Origin: JBJSXJ01 sp044235425
GTDB taxonomy: Bacteria; Planctomycetota; Planctomycetia; Pirellulales; Pirellulaceae
Direction: 5' to 3'
DNA length: 64,000 nucleotides
NCBI GenBank assembly: GCA_044235425.1
Contig: JBIIHW010000002.1
Span: 124,001 to 188,000 of the forward strand
Shown here: positions 51,646 through 61,821 of the stretch, one piece after another
How the letters are laid out: every line of letters starts with the position of its first letter
Position numbering within the stretch: the first letter of the stretch is position 1
The notes under the pieces: generated by a model
Databases searched by the model: none
What the model was told of the DNA's origin: nothing
Seen by the model: only the letters and a program-made list of their open reading frames with translations
Made by a program: the position numbers and the translations under genes

Positions 51646-54600
51646 TGCATCTGTGTTACAGGTCAGTCATCTGCCGAGTGATTATTTTGGTTCCGCTTAG
51701 CTTGCTTGCAGAGCGGGCGAGTTCGGAGGCCGCTGAACCCGTGGCGGTAACAACCACGGCTCAGAGTCGCGCGGAATTCGACCAACAGATCCAGCCGCTG
51801 ATGGTGAAATTGTGTGGTAAGTGTCACGGCCAAATACCCACGGACAATGATCTTGATCTCACCAGCTTTCGGTCGGCGGAAGCGATTGTCGCCAAGCCCA
51901 AGCTACTAAGCGATGTTGCCGATCGGTTACGTCTGGGGGACATGCCGCCTAAGGAGGCAACGCAACCAACTCCCGCGGAACGAGAGCAGCTGCTGAACTG
52001 GATTGCAGCGGCACTCGATGCCGAAGCCACGTCGCGAGCCGGTGATCCAGGACCAGTGACGCTGCGCCGGTTGAGCAATGCGGAGTATGACCATGCGGTG
52101 CGGGATTTGACCGGTGTTGATCTGCGTCCGACGCAGGCGCGGGAGTTTCCAGCGGACAGCGTCGGCGGCGAGGGATTTGCCAACGTCGGTGATGCGATGC
52201 CGGTGACTCCCGAACTGGTCGAACGATTTCATCAGACAGCTCGTGATGTCGCGGCGCGGGTAGTGCTGTTGCCGGACGGTTTTCGTTTTTCTCCGTCGAC
52301 CGAACGACCGGATTGGACGGAGGAGGCACTTAAACCGCTCCGCAGTTTTCATGCCCGCTATGCCGGGCCCAATGGCGAGCCGCCACTGGAGATGCATCTC
52401 GCCGCGACCCTGAAGCACCGCGAACGGCTCGCGGGAGGCGGCCCTGCTGAACTCGCGGCGGTGGCTCAAGAGGAGAAGCTCAACGCCACCTATCTGGCCG
52501 CACTTTGGGCCGGGCTCAGGGGAACGACGGATGCCTCTGGCAACGTGATCGCGGAAACAAAAAAGTGGTCGGAAAAAGCCGCTTTAGCTGAAGCTGAGAA
52601 GCGGCGGCGGCAGACAGCCTTGTCAGCGGCTAAGAAGGCCCTTGAGTCGCACTGGGGTGCAGCGAAACGCGTGCTGGCAGAGTCGAAAGTTGTGGAAGGT
52701 GGCTCGGTTTCCTTCGAACGTCAGGTTTCCGTAAAACGTGGCGAACTGCTCGTTCTGACCGTACTGCCGAATGAAAACTATGGAGCTGACAGTACGTTGG
52801 TGGAATGGACCATTCGTGAAACTACAGGCGAACAGCGCACCTGGAACCTCGCTGAGGTTGTTGACAAGCTGATGAAGGGGAATCCCTGGTCAGACAAGCA
52901 CGAGGCCAGTTGGAGCTTTCTGGAAGCAACTTCCATTCCTGTGTTCCTTACCGAACGGCGCGACAGCATTGCGGGGCGAAACGAATTGAAATCCTGGAGC
53001 CTCGGTTCCGAACCCTCGCTCTTCGTAAACTCCGCCACAGAGACAATCAAAGTCTGGACGACGTTGCCGGCGCGATCGGTCTTCGTGCATCCCGGACCGA
53101 AGCGCAACGTGGCGATTGCCTGGACTAGTCCGATCGCGGGTGACTGTGTGGTGGCAGGCCGTGTCGCGGATGCACATCCCTCCGGCGGCGATGGAGTATC
53201 GTTTGAGTTGACGCATGTCGCAGCGGCGGATCTGGGACCAGCACTGGCCGAAGTGGGAATTGCATCTGTGCCTTTGCCAGAAGCCGGTCTACCTCCCGAC
53301 ATGCTGGCGCTGGTTCAAGAAAGGTGGCGCGAGGCCACGACCGATCCGGCACCGGTGTTGGCGACCATCAAAGCACTGCAGGATCAATTGTTTCTCGGCC
53401 ATTATCGTAAGAATGCGGCGCTCGCGGTTGGTAATGGCTTTCCGGCATGGGAGGATTTGCGGCGAGTCGTAGCCCGGGAACGAGTCCAGGGTGCTGCCCG
53501 TGAGCCACTCTTCCGCATGATCGCCTTGCCTGCTCAGTCTGATACCTTGGTCGTCTGGGACCGACTGCGACTCGAAGGTGGTGATGGCCCGCCGCTGGTG
53601 TTTGCGGAGCATCCCGAATTGCGCGCGGCGATCGAGCAAGCGAGCGGCTTGAGATTTGGACAGCATCCGCAGGGACGGGCGGTACCTAAGTCGGCAGTTG
53701 TCACGGTGCCCGGTGCCGAAATCGTCATCGATCTCAGAAAACTACCTGCCGAATTGCAGCAGGCACTCACGCTGCCACGGTTCCTTCGGGCCGATGTGAG
53801 CCTGGATGAAGCGAGTCCGGAAACGGCAGCGGTTCAAGCTTTTCTCATCGCAGCGACCGGTGGAGGTGGTAACTTGGCCGAGCCTGTGGCCCAAGCGATA
53901 CTAGGAGACCCGAGGGCGGCACAGATCGTGCATCCGCGCGTCGTCGCCGAGCGGGCGCGGCCAGCAGCTCAATTTCGCGCACTCTTCCCTCCCGCAGTTC
54001 TTTTCCAGCCGATCATCCCTCGCGATGCCCAAGGCAGCGTCTTTCTCTACCGCCGTGAAGACGAACCGCTGCGTCGTCTTCTACTCGATGATGCCGGGCG
54101 AGCGGAAATCGATCGCTTGTGGAGCGAACTGGAGTTTGTGAGTGAGCAAGCGCTGGCGACGCCCATCGCCTATGCGGGGCTTGTTCAGTATTACCGGAAA
54201 CCGAACGATGGTGCCCGGATCATGTTCTTCTACATACAAGAGTTTGAGGAACAGATTAAACGCGAAGAGGCGGCTTTTATCGCAGCTCAGGTAGCTGCCG
54301 AGCCCAAGCACTTGGAGGCTTTATTGGCTTTCGCCTCGCGTGCCTGGCGCCGTCCCTTGGAGCCAGACGAACGCACCGCGATCATCGCTGCCTACCAGGC
54401 AGACCGAAAGGATGGTGTGCAGCATGATCCGGCGTTCCGCGCCGCGCTGGCACGAGTCCTCTCATCGCCCTGGTTTCTGTATCGAGTGGAACAGCCAGCA
54501 CAGGGTGAACGTTGGCAGCCGGTATCGGGTGACGAACTGGCGACGCGGTTGAGCTTTCTGCTCTGGGATTCCATTCCGGACGACGAGCTACGCGCGCGGG

Positions 54601-55550
54601 CTGCAAAGCTCCATGAGCCGGCGGTCATGGAGGAGCAGTTGCGGAGGATGTTGCGGGACCGGCGGATGCGTGGCATGGCGGAGGAGTTTGGTGCGCGCTG
54701 GCTTGGTGTGCGAGATTTCGTTGCCAATCACGGCCGCAGTCTCAAGCACTTCCCAGAATTTACTCCTGCTTTACGCGATGCGTTGGCCGAGGAGCCTGTG
54801 CGCTTTTTCGAAGACGCTCTGCTCAATGACCGACCCGTCGTCGATGTGATCACGGCCGATGCCGTCATCATCAACGACATCCTCGCTAAGCACTATGGGA
54901 TCCCCGGTGTGAATGGACCGGAGTGGCGACGCATCGAGAATGTCTCTGCCTACGGACGCGGCGGTTTTTTGGGACTGGGGGCGGTGATCGCCAAGCAATC
55001 GGCAGCGGCGCGGACGAGTCCGATCAAGCGTGGCGCGTGGCTGTTGCAGGTGCTCGGCGAACGGCTACCGAAAGTTCCGCCCGACGTACCACCTCTGCCT
55101 GAGACTCCGCCCGCTGGGCTGAGCGTACGCGAGCTTACCGAGCGTCATCGTGCTGACTCGAAATGTGCTGGCTGTCACGTTCGTATAGATCCCTATGGAA
55201 TGGCGATGGAACGCTTTGATGCGATCGGCCGATTGCGGCCCGCTAGTGAACTGAAGGCGGGTGACACCAAGGGAATACTTCGTGATGGCACTGAGATCGA
55301 AGACTTTGTGGGTTTAAAAAATCATTTCGCCGGCCCACGACGTGAGGATGTCCTCCATACACTAGCCCGCAAATTGACAGGCTACGCACTTGGCCGCTCC
55401 GTGATCATGTCGGACCGAAAACTGGTCGATGAAGTGGCTAAGGCGATGACCAGTGGCGGCCGCTGGTCCGACGCGTTGCTGGTGATCGTTCGCAGCGAGC
55501 AGTTTCGCTCCATTCGATCGACTAATACCGTGGCTGCGGCGCCGCCATAA
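51645..55550 (+). CDS. Giant planctomycete cytochrome with DUF1587/1592/1588/1585 domains and a long insert
   Basis: This 1301-residue exported protein starts at ATG 51645 with AAGGAG upstream; TTG 51642 is one codon earlier. The signal (ICRVIILVPLSLLAERASS) precedes PSCyt1 with CGKCH at C57 and the MPPKEATQP loop. DUF1587 follows (RRLSNAEYDHAVRDLTGV). Then a long insert (about 230-860) has an Ala/Glu/Lys-rich, probably coiled-coil segment and several beta-rich stretches. DUF1592 (RAWRRPLEPDER; LATRLSFLLWDSIPDDEL), DUF1588 and DUF1585 (CAGCHVRIDPYGMAMERFDA, C1174) complete it. It is about 480 residues longer than the two other DUF1587-type proteins. The next gene is a DUF1552 partner. Confidence 0.9.
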   Translation: MHLCYRSVICRVIILVPLSLLAERASSEAAEPVAVTTTAQSRAEFDQQIQPLMVKLCGKCHGQIPTDNDLDLTSFRSAEAIVAKPKLLSDVADRLRLGDMPPKEATQPTPAEREQLLNWIAAALDAEATSRAGDPGPVTLRRLSNAEYDHAVRDLTGVDLRPTQAREFPADSVGGEGFANVGDAMPVTPELVERFHQTARDVAARVVLLPDGFRFSPSTERPDWTEEALKPLRSFHARYAGPNGEPPLEMHLAATLKHRERLAGGGPAELAAVAQEEKLNATYLAALWAGLRGTTDASGNVIAETKKWSEKAALAEAEKRRRQTALSAAKKALESHWGAAKRVLAESKVVEGGSVSFERQVSVKRGELLVLTVLPNENYGADSTLVEWTIRETTGEQRTWNLAEVVDKLMKGNPWSDKHEASWSFLEATSIPVFLTERRDSIAGRNELKSWSLGSEPSLFVNSATETIKVWTTLPARSVFVHPGPKRNVAIAWTSPIAGDCVVAGRVADAHPSGGDGVSFELTHVAAADLGPALAEVGIASVPLPEAGLPPDMLALVQERWREATTDPAPVLATIKALQDQLFLGHYRKNAALAVGNGFPAWEDLRRVVARERVQGAAREPLFRMIALPAQSDTLVVWDRLRLEGGDGPPLVFAEHPELRAAIEQASGLRFGQHPQGRAVPKSAVVTVPGAEIVIDLRKLPAELQQALTLPRFLRADVSLDEASPETAAVQAFLIAATGGGGNLAEPVAQAILGDPRAAQIVHPRVVAERARPAAQFRALFPPAVLFQPIIPRDAQGSVFLYRREDEPLRRLLLDDAGRAEIDRLWSELEFVSEQALATPIAYAGLVQYYRKPNDGARIMFFYIQEFEEQIKREEAAFIAAQVAAEPKHLEALLAFASRAWRRPLEPDERTAIIAAYQADRKDGVQHDPAFRAALARVLSSPWFLYRVEQPAQGERWQPVSGDELATRLSFLLWDSIPDDELRARAAKLHEPAVMEEQLRRMLRDRRMRGMAEEFGARWLGVRDFVANHGRSLKHFPEFTPALRDALAEEPVRFFEDALLNDRPVVDVITADAVIINDILAKHYGIPGVNGPEWRRIENVSAYGRGGFLGLGAVIAKQSAAARTSPIKRGAWLLQVLGERLPKVPPDVPPLPETPPAGLSVRELTERHRADSKCAGCHVRIDPYGMAMERFDAIGRLRPASELKAGDTKGILRDGTEIEDFVGLKNHFAGPRREDVLHTLARKLTGYALGRSVIMSDRKLVDEVAKAMTSGGRWSDALLVIVRSEQFRSIRSTNTVAAAPP

Positions 55551-55675
55551 AATCGTATCAGGTGTCCCCGGTGGGAGTCTGCTGAACCAATCACGCCGTT
55601 CGTTCATTCGTCTTAGTTACCCTGACATCGCATAGATCTAATCCCAACTACCTCCTCGAAGCAAGGAAACCTTTC

Positions 55676-56980
55676 ATGTCCATCCCATCCGCTTCGGCCT
55701 TCTCGCGACGAACATTGCTGCGCGGGATCGGCGTTTCCATGGCTCTCCCGTGGCTCGAATCGCTGGCGTTCGCCGCAGGCGAAAAAAACAGATCTGCCGA
55801 TCAGCCGCCGACTCGCACGCTCGTAACTTTCACGGGGATGGGTTTTCATTCGCAGCACTGGTGGGCCAAGGGCGAGGGCACTGGGATGGAACTCGGGCCC
55901 TGTCTTAAACCGCTCGAGCCCTGGAAGGAACGACTCGTCTTCTTGCGTGGCCTGTGGAATGAGCAGGCCAATAAGGGAGCGATTCACTGCATGCAGACAG
56001 GTAACATGCTCAGCGGCGCGCCGTTGTCGGGAGCCGAAGTCCGGACAGGAGTCAGTTTTGATCAGGTGATGGCTCAAAAGATCGGCGATCGCACGCGTAT
56101 TCCATCGCTGGTACTGGGATGCGAAGGACCGATTCCGGGTCTGCAGGATGGACTGCCATTGCTCTACAGTTCACATATTTCCTGGAGTACGGCGGTGTCA
56201 CCGACCTGGACCGAAACGCGTCCGGCACTCGCGTTCGATCAACTCTTTCGGACAGATCGTAATCGGGGCGACCGCCGAGTGGTGGATGCCGTACTGGAGG
56301 ATGCTCAGTCGCTGCGTCGGCGGCTATCACTCTCGGATCGGCAGCGCTTTGAGGAGTATCTTGGAAGCGTGCATGAGATTGAAGGTCGCATCAAGCGCGC
56401 TAACACACAGCGTGACGTCAACGGTTGGCAGCCAACCCTGGCGGCACCTGACCGACCACGACCTGCCGACGGTATCCCTGCCGATATCCCCGAGTATTGG
56501 AAGTTAATGAACGACATCGTGCTGCTCGCCTTTCGCACGGATACCACGCGAATTGCCACCCTTAAGTATTGCAACGACGGCTCTGCTGAAACGCACACAC
56601 ACTGCGGCGCCAAAGATCAGCACCATCAGATGGCTCACACTCAGCCCCCAGAACTCATCCCGCTCAATCAGTTCTTCACGGCACAGTTGGCCTATCTCTG
56701 CGAACGAATGTCGGAGGTGAAGGAAGGGGATCGCACCTTACTCGATAATATCTCGATCATGCACTGTTCGAGCATGTTGCACGGCAATCATGATGCGAAG
56801 CAATTGCCGATCATTCTGCTCGGCGGCGCCGGGGGTAAACTTCGTGGCGGTCGAGTGCTCGATTACCTGAACTCGCCCAATCGCCGGATGTGCAGTCTGT
56901 TTCTCCATCTCATGGACTGGGGCGGACTCGAACTGGACCGGTTTGGCGACTCAAATGAGCGGCTAACAGGTGTGTGTTAG
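55676..56980 (+). CDS. DUF1552 protein with twin-arginine-type signal (third copy, divergent)
   Basis: This 434-residue protein has AAGGAA 8 bases before its ATG. The signal is FSRRTLLRGIGVSMALPWLE. Family blocks are present but diverge from the other two copies: VTFTGMGFHSQHWWAKGEG near the start, LKYCNDGSAETHTHCGAK in the middle and SIMHCSSMLHGNHDAKQLPI near the end. It lies 126 bases after the giant cytochrome and is its likely partner. There is no protein H next to it. The following gene is a DUF6807 protein. Confidence 0.92.
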   Translation: MSIPSASAFSRRTLLRGIGVSMALPWLESLAFAAGEKNRSADQPPTRTLVTFTGMGFHSQHWWAKGEGTGMELGPCLKPLEPWKERLVFLRGLWNEQANKGAIHCMQTGNMLSGAPLSGAEVRTGVSFDQVMAQKIGDRTRIPSLVLGCEGPIPGLQDGLPLLYSSHISWSTAVSPTWTETRPALAFDQLFRTDRNRGDRRVVDAVLEDAQSLRRRLSLSDRQRFEEYLGSVHEIEGRIKRANTQRDVNGWQPTLAAPDRPRPADGIPADIPEYWKLMNDIVLLAFRTDTTRIATLKYCNDGSAETHTHCGAKDQHHQMAHTQPPELIPLNQFFTAQLAYLCERMSEVKEGDRTLLDNISIMHCSSMLHGNHDAKQLPIILLGGAGGKLRGGRVLDYLNSPNRRMCSLFLHLMDWGGLELDRFGDSNERLTGVC

Positions 56981-57089
56981 GGTTCAGTCCTAGATGGTTG
57001 TCGAACCGTCACTGGAAGTAGTTTTACATGCCGCCGGAATGGATGGCTGATCCGGTCGCAAAGAAGTTGCTGTCTTGAGGCACGAGTGA

Positions 57090-58076
57090 ATGTTTTCTAT
57101 TTCTCGACAACTGGTCTGGCTAGTGCTACTGCTGCTGATTTCAGCTGAATGCCCACGACTCTATGCGGCAGAATCCAAGGCCGATGGTGACAAGGCTGAA
57201 AGTCAGCAGGTCTTGCCCACCAATTTCAGCTTCGAAGAACAAGCAGATCGTCTGCGCATTTCGCTCAGCGGCAAGCCGATCGTCGACTTCATCTTCCGCG
57301 ATGAAAAGATTCGCCGACCCTATTTTGCCAATGCTCGACTGACCGATGAGCGGCAGGTGACACGCCATCACCCACCCGTCAAAAATATTGATGCGCTCGA
57401 CCACGACACGATGCATCCTGGAATCTGGCTCGGCATGGGTGATATCAGCGGGCACGACTTCTGGCGTAACAAGGCCGCAATTGAGCATCTGCGGTTTGTG
57501 AAGGCTCCAACAGTAGTCGACGGACGACTGCGATTCGCGAGCGAGTGCCGTTTGAAGACTAGCCAAGGCGAGCCGCTCTGCGGGCTGACGAACGACTTCA
57601 CGCTGACCGCGCGGCCGAATGGTTGGCTGCTTGCGTGGAGCGCCGAGTTCCGTGCTGACGAACGACCAATTGTGTTCGGTGATCAGGAGGAGATGGGGTT
57701 TGGTGCCCGAGTCGCGACGCCCTACACCGAAAAGAACGGTGGGCTAATCCGTAGTTCATCTGGCAAAAAGACAGCGAAAGAAACATGGGGTCAACCCGCC
57801 AAGTGGTGCGACTACTCCGGTCCGGGCTCACAGTCCGGTGGCATCACGCTCATGGCCAGCGACCAGAACTTCCGTACCAGTTGGTGGCATAACCGCGATT
57901 ACGGAGTATTTGTCGCGAATCCGTTTGGACGCGAAGCGATGAAGCAAGGTGCCCGTAGCGCTATCACAGTCCCCCAAGGTGAAACGTTGAAGATCAGATT
58001 TGGAGCCTTGATCCACGATCATCGCGAGTTCGACAGGGAGGCTGAGTTTGCTGTGTTTGCGAGTGATAAAAACTGA
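57090..58076 (+). CDS. DUF6807 (PmoA-like) secreted protein
   Basis: This 328-residue protein starts at an ATG. Residues of about 6-28 (LVWLVLLLLISAECPRLYAA) form a signal peptide. The family signature of PF14100/DUF6807, often annotated as PmoA, is present: RPYFANARLTDERQVTRHHP, DHDTMHPGIWLGMGDISGHDF, then GFGARVATPYTEKNGGLIRS, and WWHNRDYGVFVANPF near the end. The methane-monooxygenase label in databases is misleading; these are beta-sandwich proteins common in planctomycetes and Bacteroidetes, often beside sugar-processing genes. The conserved His residues near the front could bind metal or a glycan. It follows the third DUF1552 gene by 109 bases. Confidence 0.87.
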   Translation: MFSISRQLVWLVLLLLISAECPRLYAAESKADGDKAESQQVLPTNFSFEEQADRLRISLSGKPIVDFIFRDEKIRRPYFANARLTDERQVTRHHPPVKNIDALDHDTMHPGIWLGMGDISGHDFWRNKAAIEHLRFVKAPTVVDGRLRFASECRLKTSQGEPLCGLTNDFTLTARPNGWLLAWSAEFRADERPIVFGDQEEMGFGARVATPYTEKNGGLIRSSSGKKTAKETWGQPAKWCDYSGPGSQSGGITLMASDQNFRTSWWHNRDYGVFVANPFGREAMKQGARSAITVPQGETLKIRFGALIHDHREFDREAEFAVFASDKN

Positions 58077-58484
58077 CCTGTGGGTGCGGTCCACTTCAGC
58101 TGACGTTCCCTCGCGGGCGCTTCGGGATAGTGTTATTGGCGATCGGACATTTGTTATTGGTCGCAGGCATGGGCGATGTTGCGGATGTTTCTCGTTCCTT
58201 TGGTGAGCAGGTGCCGCGCGTGCACGCAGGCTATTTCGAGGGACAGCATCGCTCACCACTCACCGTGTTGTTCAGTCAAGCGATGATGGTTACACGCTTC
58301 GATGTGTAACGAAATGCAATGGACACACTCGGTTGATTCACTCGACGTGGTGTCAGGGATCCACGCAAAAAGCGAACTGCAAAAGCTCTTTTAATGCCAA
58401 TCGATCATGATAGGCTTATGTCAGGCCATCACGGCCTTGAGGGCCTCTTGAGGTCTTCGGACTTAAGATTTGCGGGAGTTGCAA
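58077..58484. other. Intergenic region without a recognised gene
   Basis: These 408 bases separate the DUF6807 gene from the 1109-residue cytochrome. I find no convincing ORF, RNA gene or repeat. A short inverted repeat GGCCTTGAGGGCC lies at about 58433-58445, and the following GCCTCTTGAGGTC repeats its core. The region probably contains the promoter for the cytochrome-DUF1501 pair. Confidence 0.5.
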
Positions 58485-61400
58485 GTGCATCGAATTCGCC
58501 AAATTGATGTCGGGATCTGTTGGGTTTGTTTTGCGTTTTGGGCGTGCTTCACGGTGTCCGGCAGTGCGGACGATCAGAAGTTGACCCGCACGATGACATG
58601 GTCCCTGCGGGACGAATTTCGGACCAAAGCTGCGCGTGAAAACCCCAACTCCGACCTGAAAGAACAGCCCATTTGGTATTTTCTGCGGACGACACGGTCG
58701 CAGGGACCGGTGGAATCAAGGCAGTGGCTGCGTGATGGGCGATATGTGCCACTGGCGGATCAGGGTGAGAGTCTGTTTGGCTCACCACTGGATGGATGGG
58801 CCTATCGCGCGAAGGATCCACTGGCTCCCGCGATTGGTAGACTTGCGGCTGAGTACGACATTGGTCTGAAGTTTGTGCCGGGCGACATTTTGATCGCTCC
58901 GGGACCGGACCATGCCATCGTGATTGGGTGGCGGAGTCCGGTCGGCGGCAAGCTGGAAATTCAGGGGTCGTTCGAGCACGGGCAGTCGTGTTGCGGAGCC
59001 AATTCACGCATTCGCTGGTCCATCGAACGGGGGCCAGCGCCGGACGCGGTGAGTGGATTCACGCCGATTCCGCTGGTGTCTGGCGAGTCAGATTTTGGGA
59101 CTCCGACCCAACGCGGCACTTTTGAAATCCGCGATCAACCTGTGCAGCTGGACGACTACGTCTATTTCATCGTCGATGCGTTCGCCGACGGCACCGCGAC
59201 GCCGCATCATGGCGATGGAACCCGTTTGGAAGTCAAGTTGACGGTGCGCGATGTCATCTTGCCGCCGCCGCCATCCTTTGAAAAGGATATCCTCCCACTG
59301 CTCGCCGCCAAATGTCATGCCTGTCACGGTGCCGAGACGCGGGAGGCAAAGCTCGATCTGCGGACACTCTCGGAAATTCTGCGCGGGGGTGAGAATGGCC
59401 CAGCGGTGATCCGCGGTGACCCCGGGGGTAGCCTACTGATCGATTTAGTTGCCAAGGGCCAGATGCCGCCCGATGAAGCAGACCGGCTGTCGGCCGCCGA
59501 GGTGACACTTCTGCGCCGCTGGTTAAAAGCCGGAGCGCCGGCCGAAGAAAAAGTCGTTGCCTTGCCGCCCCATGCGCAGGTTAGTGACAAGGATCGTGAC
59601 TACTGGGCGTTTCAATCGCCGCACAAGAGACCTGAACCGCAGGTTCAACATGCCGATCGTGCGCGGACCCCCATCGATCGGTTTCTGCTGGCCAAACTTG
59701 AAGAGAAAGGACTCGGCTTTGCGCCTGATGCGGACAAAACGGTATTAATCCGGCGGGCGTACGTCGATTTGATTGGGCTGCCACCGGAGCCGGCGGCCGT
59801 GAAAGCGTTTCTGGACGACACGCGGCCGAACGCCTACGAGTTGATGGTCGATGAATTGCTGAAGTCATCCCACTACGGTGAACGCTGGGGACGTCACTGG
59901 CTCGATGCGGCCGGTTATGTGGACGGCAAGCTTGATAACGACCTCGGGACGCTCTACCCCAACAACGGCATCTGGCGGTATCGGGATTATGTCATTCAGG
60001 CATTCAACGACGACAAGCCGTTTGATCAATTCCTCACCGAGCAGATTGCGGGAGACGAAATGGTCGACTGGCGCCGTGCCGAGACGTTCGACGAGCGCAC
60101 CGTTTCTTTACTGACCGCGACGGGGTTCCTGCGCAACGTCGACGATCACACCGACTTTGATCAGTACGGGATCGAGAAGCGCTACGAGGTCGTCAACGAG
60201 ACGCTCGACATGTTCTCCACGGCGATCCTCGGACTGACGTTTGAATGTTGTCGCTGTCACAACCACAAGTATGACCCGCTGCCACAGCGCGATTATTATC
60301 GCCTGATGGCCTACTTCGAGCCGGCATTCAATCCACATGCTTGGAAAAAGCCTAAGGAACGTTACCTCGCGGACGTCTCACCCACCGTTCGTGCCGCGAT
60401 CGACCAACGTAATTCGGAAGTCGACAAGCAGGTCGCCGAACTGATGAAGGCCGATGTCACGCTTCGGCAGCAGACGCGGCAGCGGGTGCTGGAGTCGCGC
60501 TGGAACGCTCTTCCTGAGGAGATTCGCCTCGACGTAAAACGGGCGTTCGAGTTAGCGGCGGACAAGAGGAGCGAAACTCAAAAAGCGCTCGCGGCAAAAC
60601 ACGAAGCGGATTTTAAGATCACCGATGCCGACGTAGACACGGCACTCACCGAGGCCGAGAAGGAGACCATTAAATCAAACGCCACACAACGAGCGAACTT
60701 GGCTTCGCAGAAAAAGACATACGGAGTCATTCAGGCGCTGTGGGATGTCGGGCCACCCCCGACGTCCTACGTTCATCGTCGAGGAAATGTCAAAGCACAA
60801 GGCGCGCTTGTGCAGCCGGGGTTTCCTGAGATTCTGCAGCCGGTCGCTCTGTCGGCGAATCCACCTTCGGCAGATGGGGTGGTGAAGGAGATTAAGGGTG
60901 AGACGAGCGGCCGTCGGCTGTCGCTTGCACATTGGCTCACGCAGCCCGATCATCCACTCACCGCGCGCGTCTTCGTGAACCGTGTTTGGCATCATCACTT
61001 TGGCCGCGGTATTGTCGAGACGCTGGGCAACTTCGGACATTCGGGAAGCTTGCCGACCAATCCTGAACTGCTCGATTGGCTGGCAGTTGACTTTCAAGAG
61101 CACGGTTGGAGCATCAAGCGGCTGCATCGACAAATCATGTGTTCGACGGCCTATCGGCAATCATCACGTCGCCCGGCCCGAGATCAGGATGACGCGGCCG
61201 CAGCGGCCGAGAAGCTCGATCCCGAGAATCGACTTTTATGGCGTATGAATCTGCGCCGCTTGGAAGCAGAGATCGTGCGAGATTCTATCCTGGCGGTTTC
61301 CGGTGCTCTCGATCGAACGGCCGGTGGCCCACCAATCGAAATCACGAATCCAGCGGATGGTCTTTCCGAGGCTAAAGCGGCTCCCATGCCGACGAGTTCG

Positions 61401-61814
61401 CACCGTCGCAGCATCTACCTGTTCGCTCGTCGGGTTTATCCACTCAAGTTCCTCGAGATCTTTGACTCGCCAATCATGCCGGTCAATTGTACGCAGAGAA
61501 TGAATTCCGCCACCGTGCTTCAGTCCCTGGCGCAGCTCAATAGCGAGTTTCTATTCTCGCAATCCGAGAAGCTAGCGGCGCGAATATGCATGGCAGCTGG
61601 TCGGGACTTCGAGTCGCAAGTGCGATGGGGATTTCAGGTGGCTTTCGCTCGGCAGCCAACAGACAGTGAACTCACGAAGAGCATGGCATTTTTAAGGGAG
61701 CAGGAACAGGGTTATCAAGCGACGGAAAAAGAGGCCGAGAAAGCGCGACAACGGGCTCTCGCTGACTTCGGTCAAATGCTGCTTTCGTCCAATGAATTCT
61801 TGTATGTGGAGTGA
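58485..61814 (+). CDS. Large planctomycete cytochrome with N-terminal beta domain, DUF1549 and DUF1553
   Basis: This 1109-residue exported protein starts at GTG 58485 behind GGGAG; TTG 58470 is an alternative. The signal is VGICWVCFAFWACFTVSG. A beta-rich region of about 230 residues (containing GSFEHGQSCCGANSRIRWSI) precedes PSCyt1, with CHACH at C277 and the MPPDEADRL loop. DUF1549 follows (PIDRFLLAKLEEKGLGF; YGERWGRHWLDAAGYVDG; CCRCHNHKYDP at C588). After a Lys/Glu-rich helical linker (about 640-750) comes DUF1553 (HPLTARVFVNRVWHHHFGRG). Compared with the gene at 33010 it has the extra N-terminal domain. The DUF1501 partner starts 7 bases after the stop. Confidence 0.9.
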   Translation: MHRIRQIDVGICWVCFAFWACFTVSGSADDQKLTRTMTWSLRDEFRTKAARENPNSDLKEQPIWYFLRTTRSQGPVESRQWLRDGRYVPLADQGESLFGSPLDGWAYRAKDPLAPAIGRLAAEYDIGLKFVPGDILIAPGPDHAIVIGWRSPVGGKLEIQGSFEHGQSCCGANSRIRWSIERGPAPDAVSGFTPIPLVSGESDFGTPTQRGTFEIRDQPVQLDDYVYFIVDAFADGTATPHHGDGTRLEVKLTVRDVILPPPPSFEKDILPLLAAKCHACHGAETREAKLDLRTLSEILRGGENGPAVIRGDPGGSLLIDLVAKGQMPPDEADRLSAAEVTLLRRWLKAGAPAEEKVVALPPHAQVSDKDRDYWAFQSPHKRPEPQVQHADRARTPIDRFLLAKLEEKGLGFAPDADKTVLIRRAYVDLIGLPPEPAAVKAFLDDTRPNAYELMVDELLKSSHYGERWGRHWLDAAGYVDGKLDNDLGTLYPNNGIWRYRDYVIQAFNDDKPFDQFLTEQIAGDEMVDWRRAETFDERTVSLLTATGFLRNVDDHTDFDQYGIEKRYEVVNETLDMFSTAILGLTFECCRCHNHKYDPLPQRDYYRLMAYFEPAFNPHAWKKPKERYLADVSPTVRAAIDQRNSEVDKQVAELMKADVTLRQQTRQRVLESRWNALPEEIRLDVKRAFELAADKRSETQKALAAKHEADFKITDADVDTALTEAEKETIKSNATQRANLASQKKTYGVIQALWDVGPPPTSYVHRRGNVKAQGALVQPGFPEILQPVALSANPPSADGVVKEIKGETSGRRLSLAHWLTQPDHPLTARVFVNRVWHHHFGRGIVETLGNFGHSGSLPTNPELLDWLAVDFQEHGWSIKRLHRQIMCSTAYRQSSRRPARDQDDAAAAAEKLDPENRLLWRMNLRRLEAEIVRDSILAVSGALDRTAGGPPIEITNPADGLSEAKAAPMPTSSHRRSIYLFARRVYPLKFLEIFDSPIMPVNCTQRMNSATVLQSLAQLNSEFLFSQSEKLAARICMAAGRDFESQVRWGFQVAFARQPTDSELTKSMAFLREQEQGYQATEKEAEKARQRALADFGQMLLSSNEFLYVE

Positions 61815-61821
61815 ACGAGCC

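Noticed and set aside
57090..58076. Methane monooxygenase subunit (PmoA)
   Set aside because: The database name suggests this, but the protein is a signal-peptide-bearing DUF6807 beta protein and not a membrane copper monooxygenase; no pmoB or pmoC is present.
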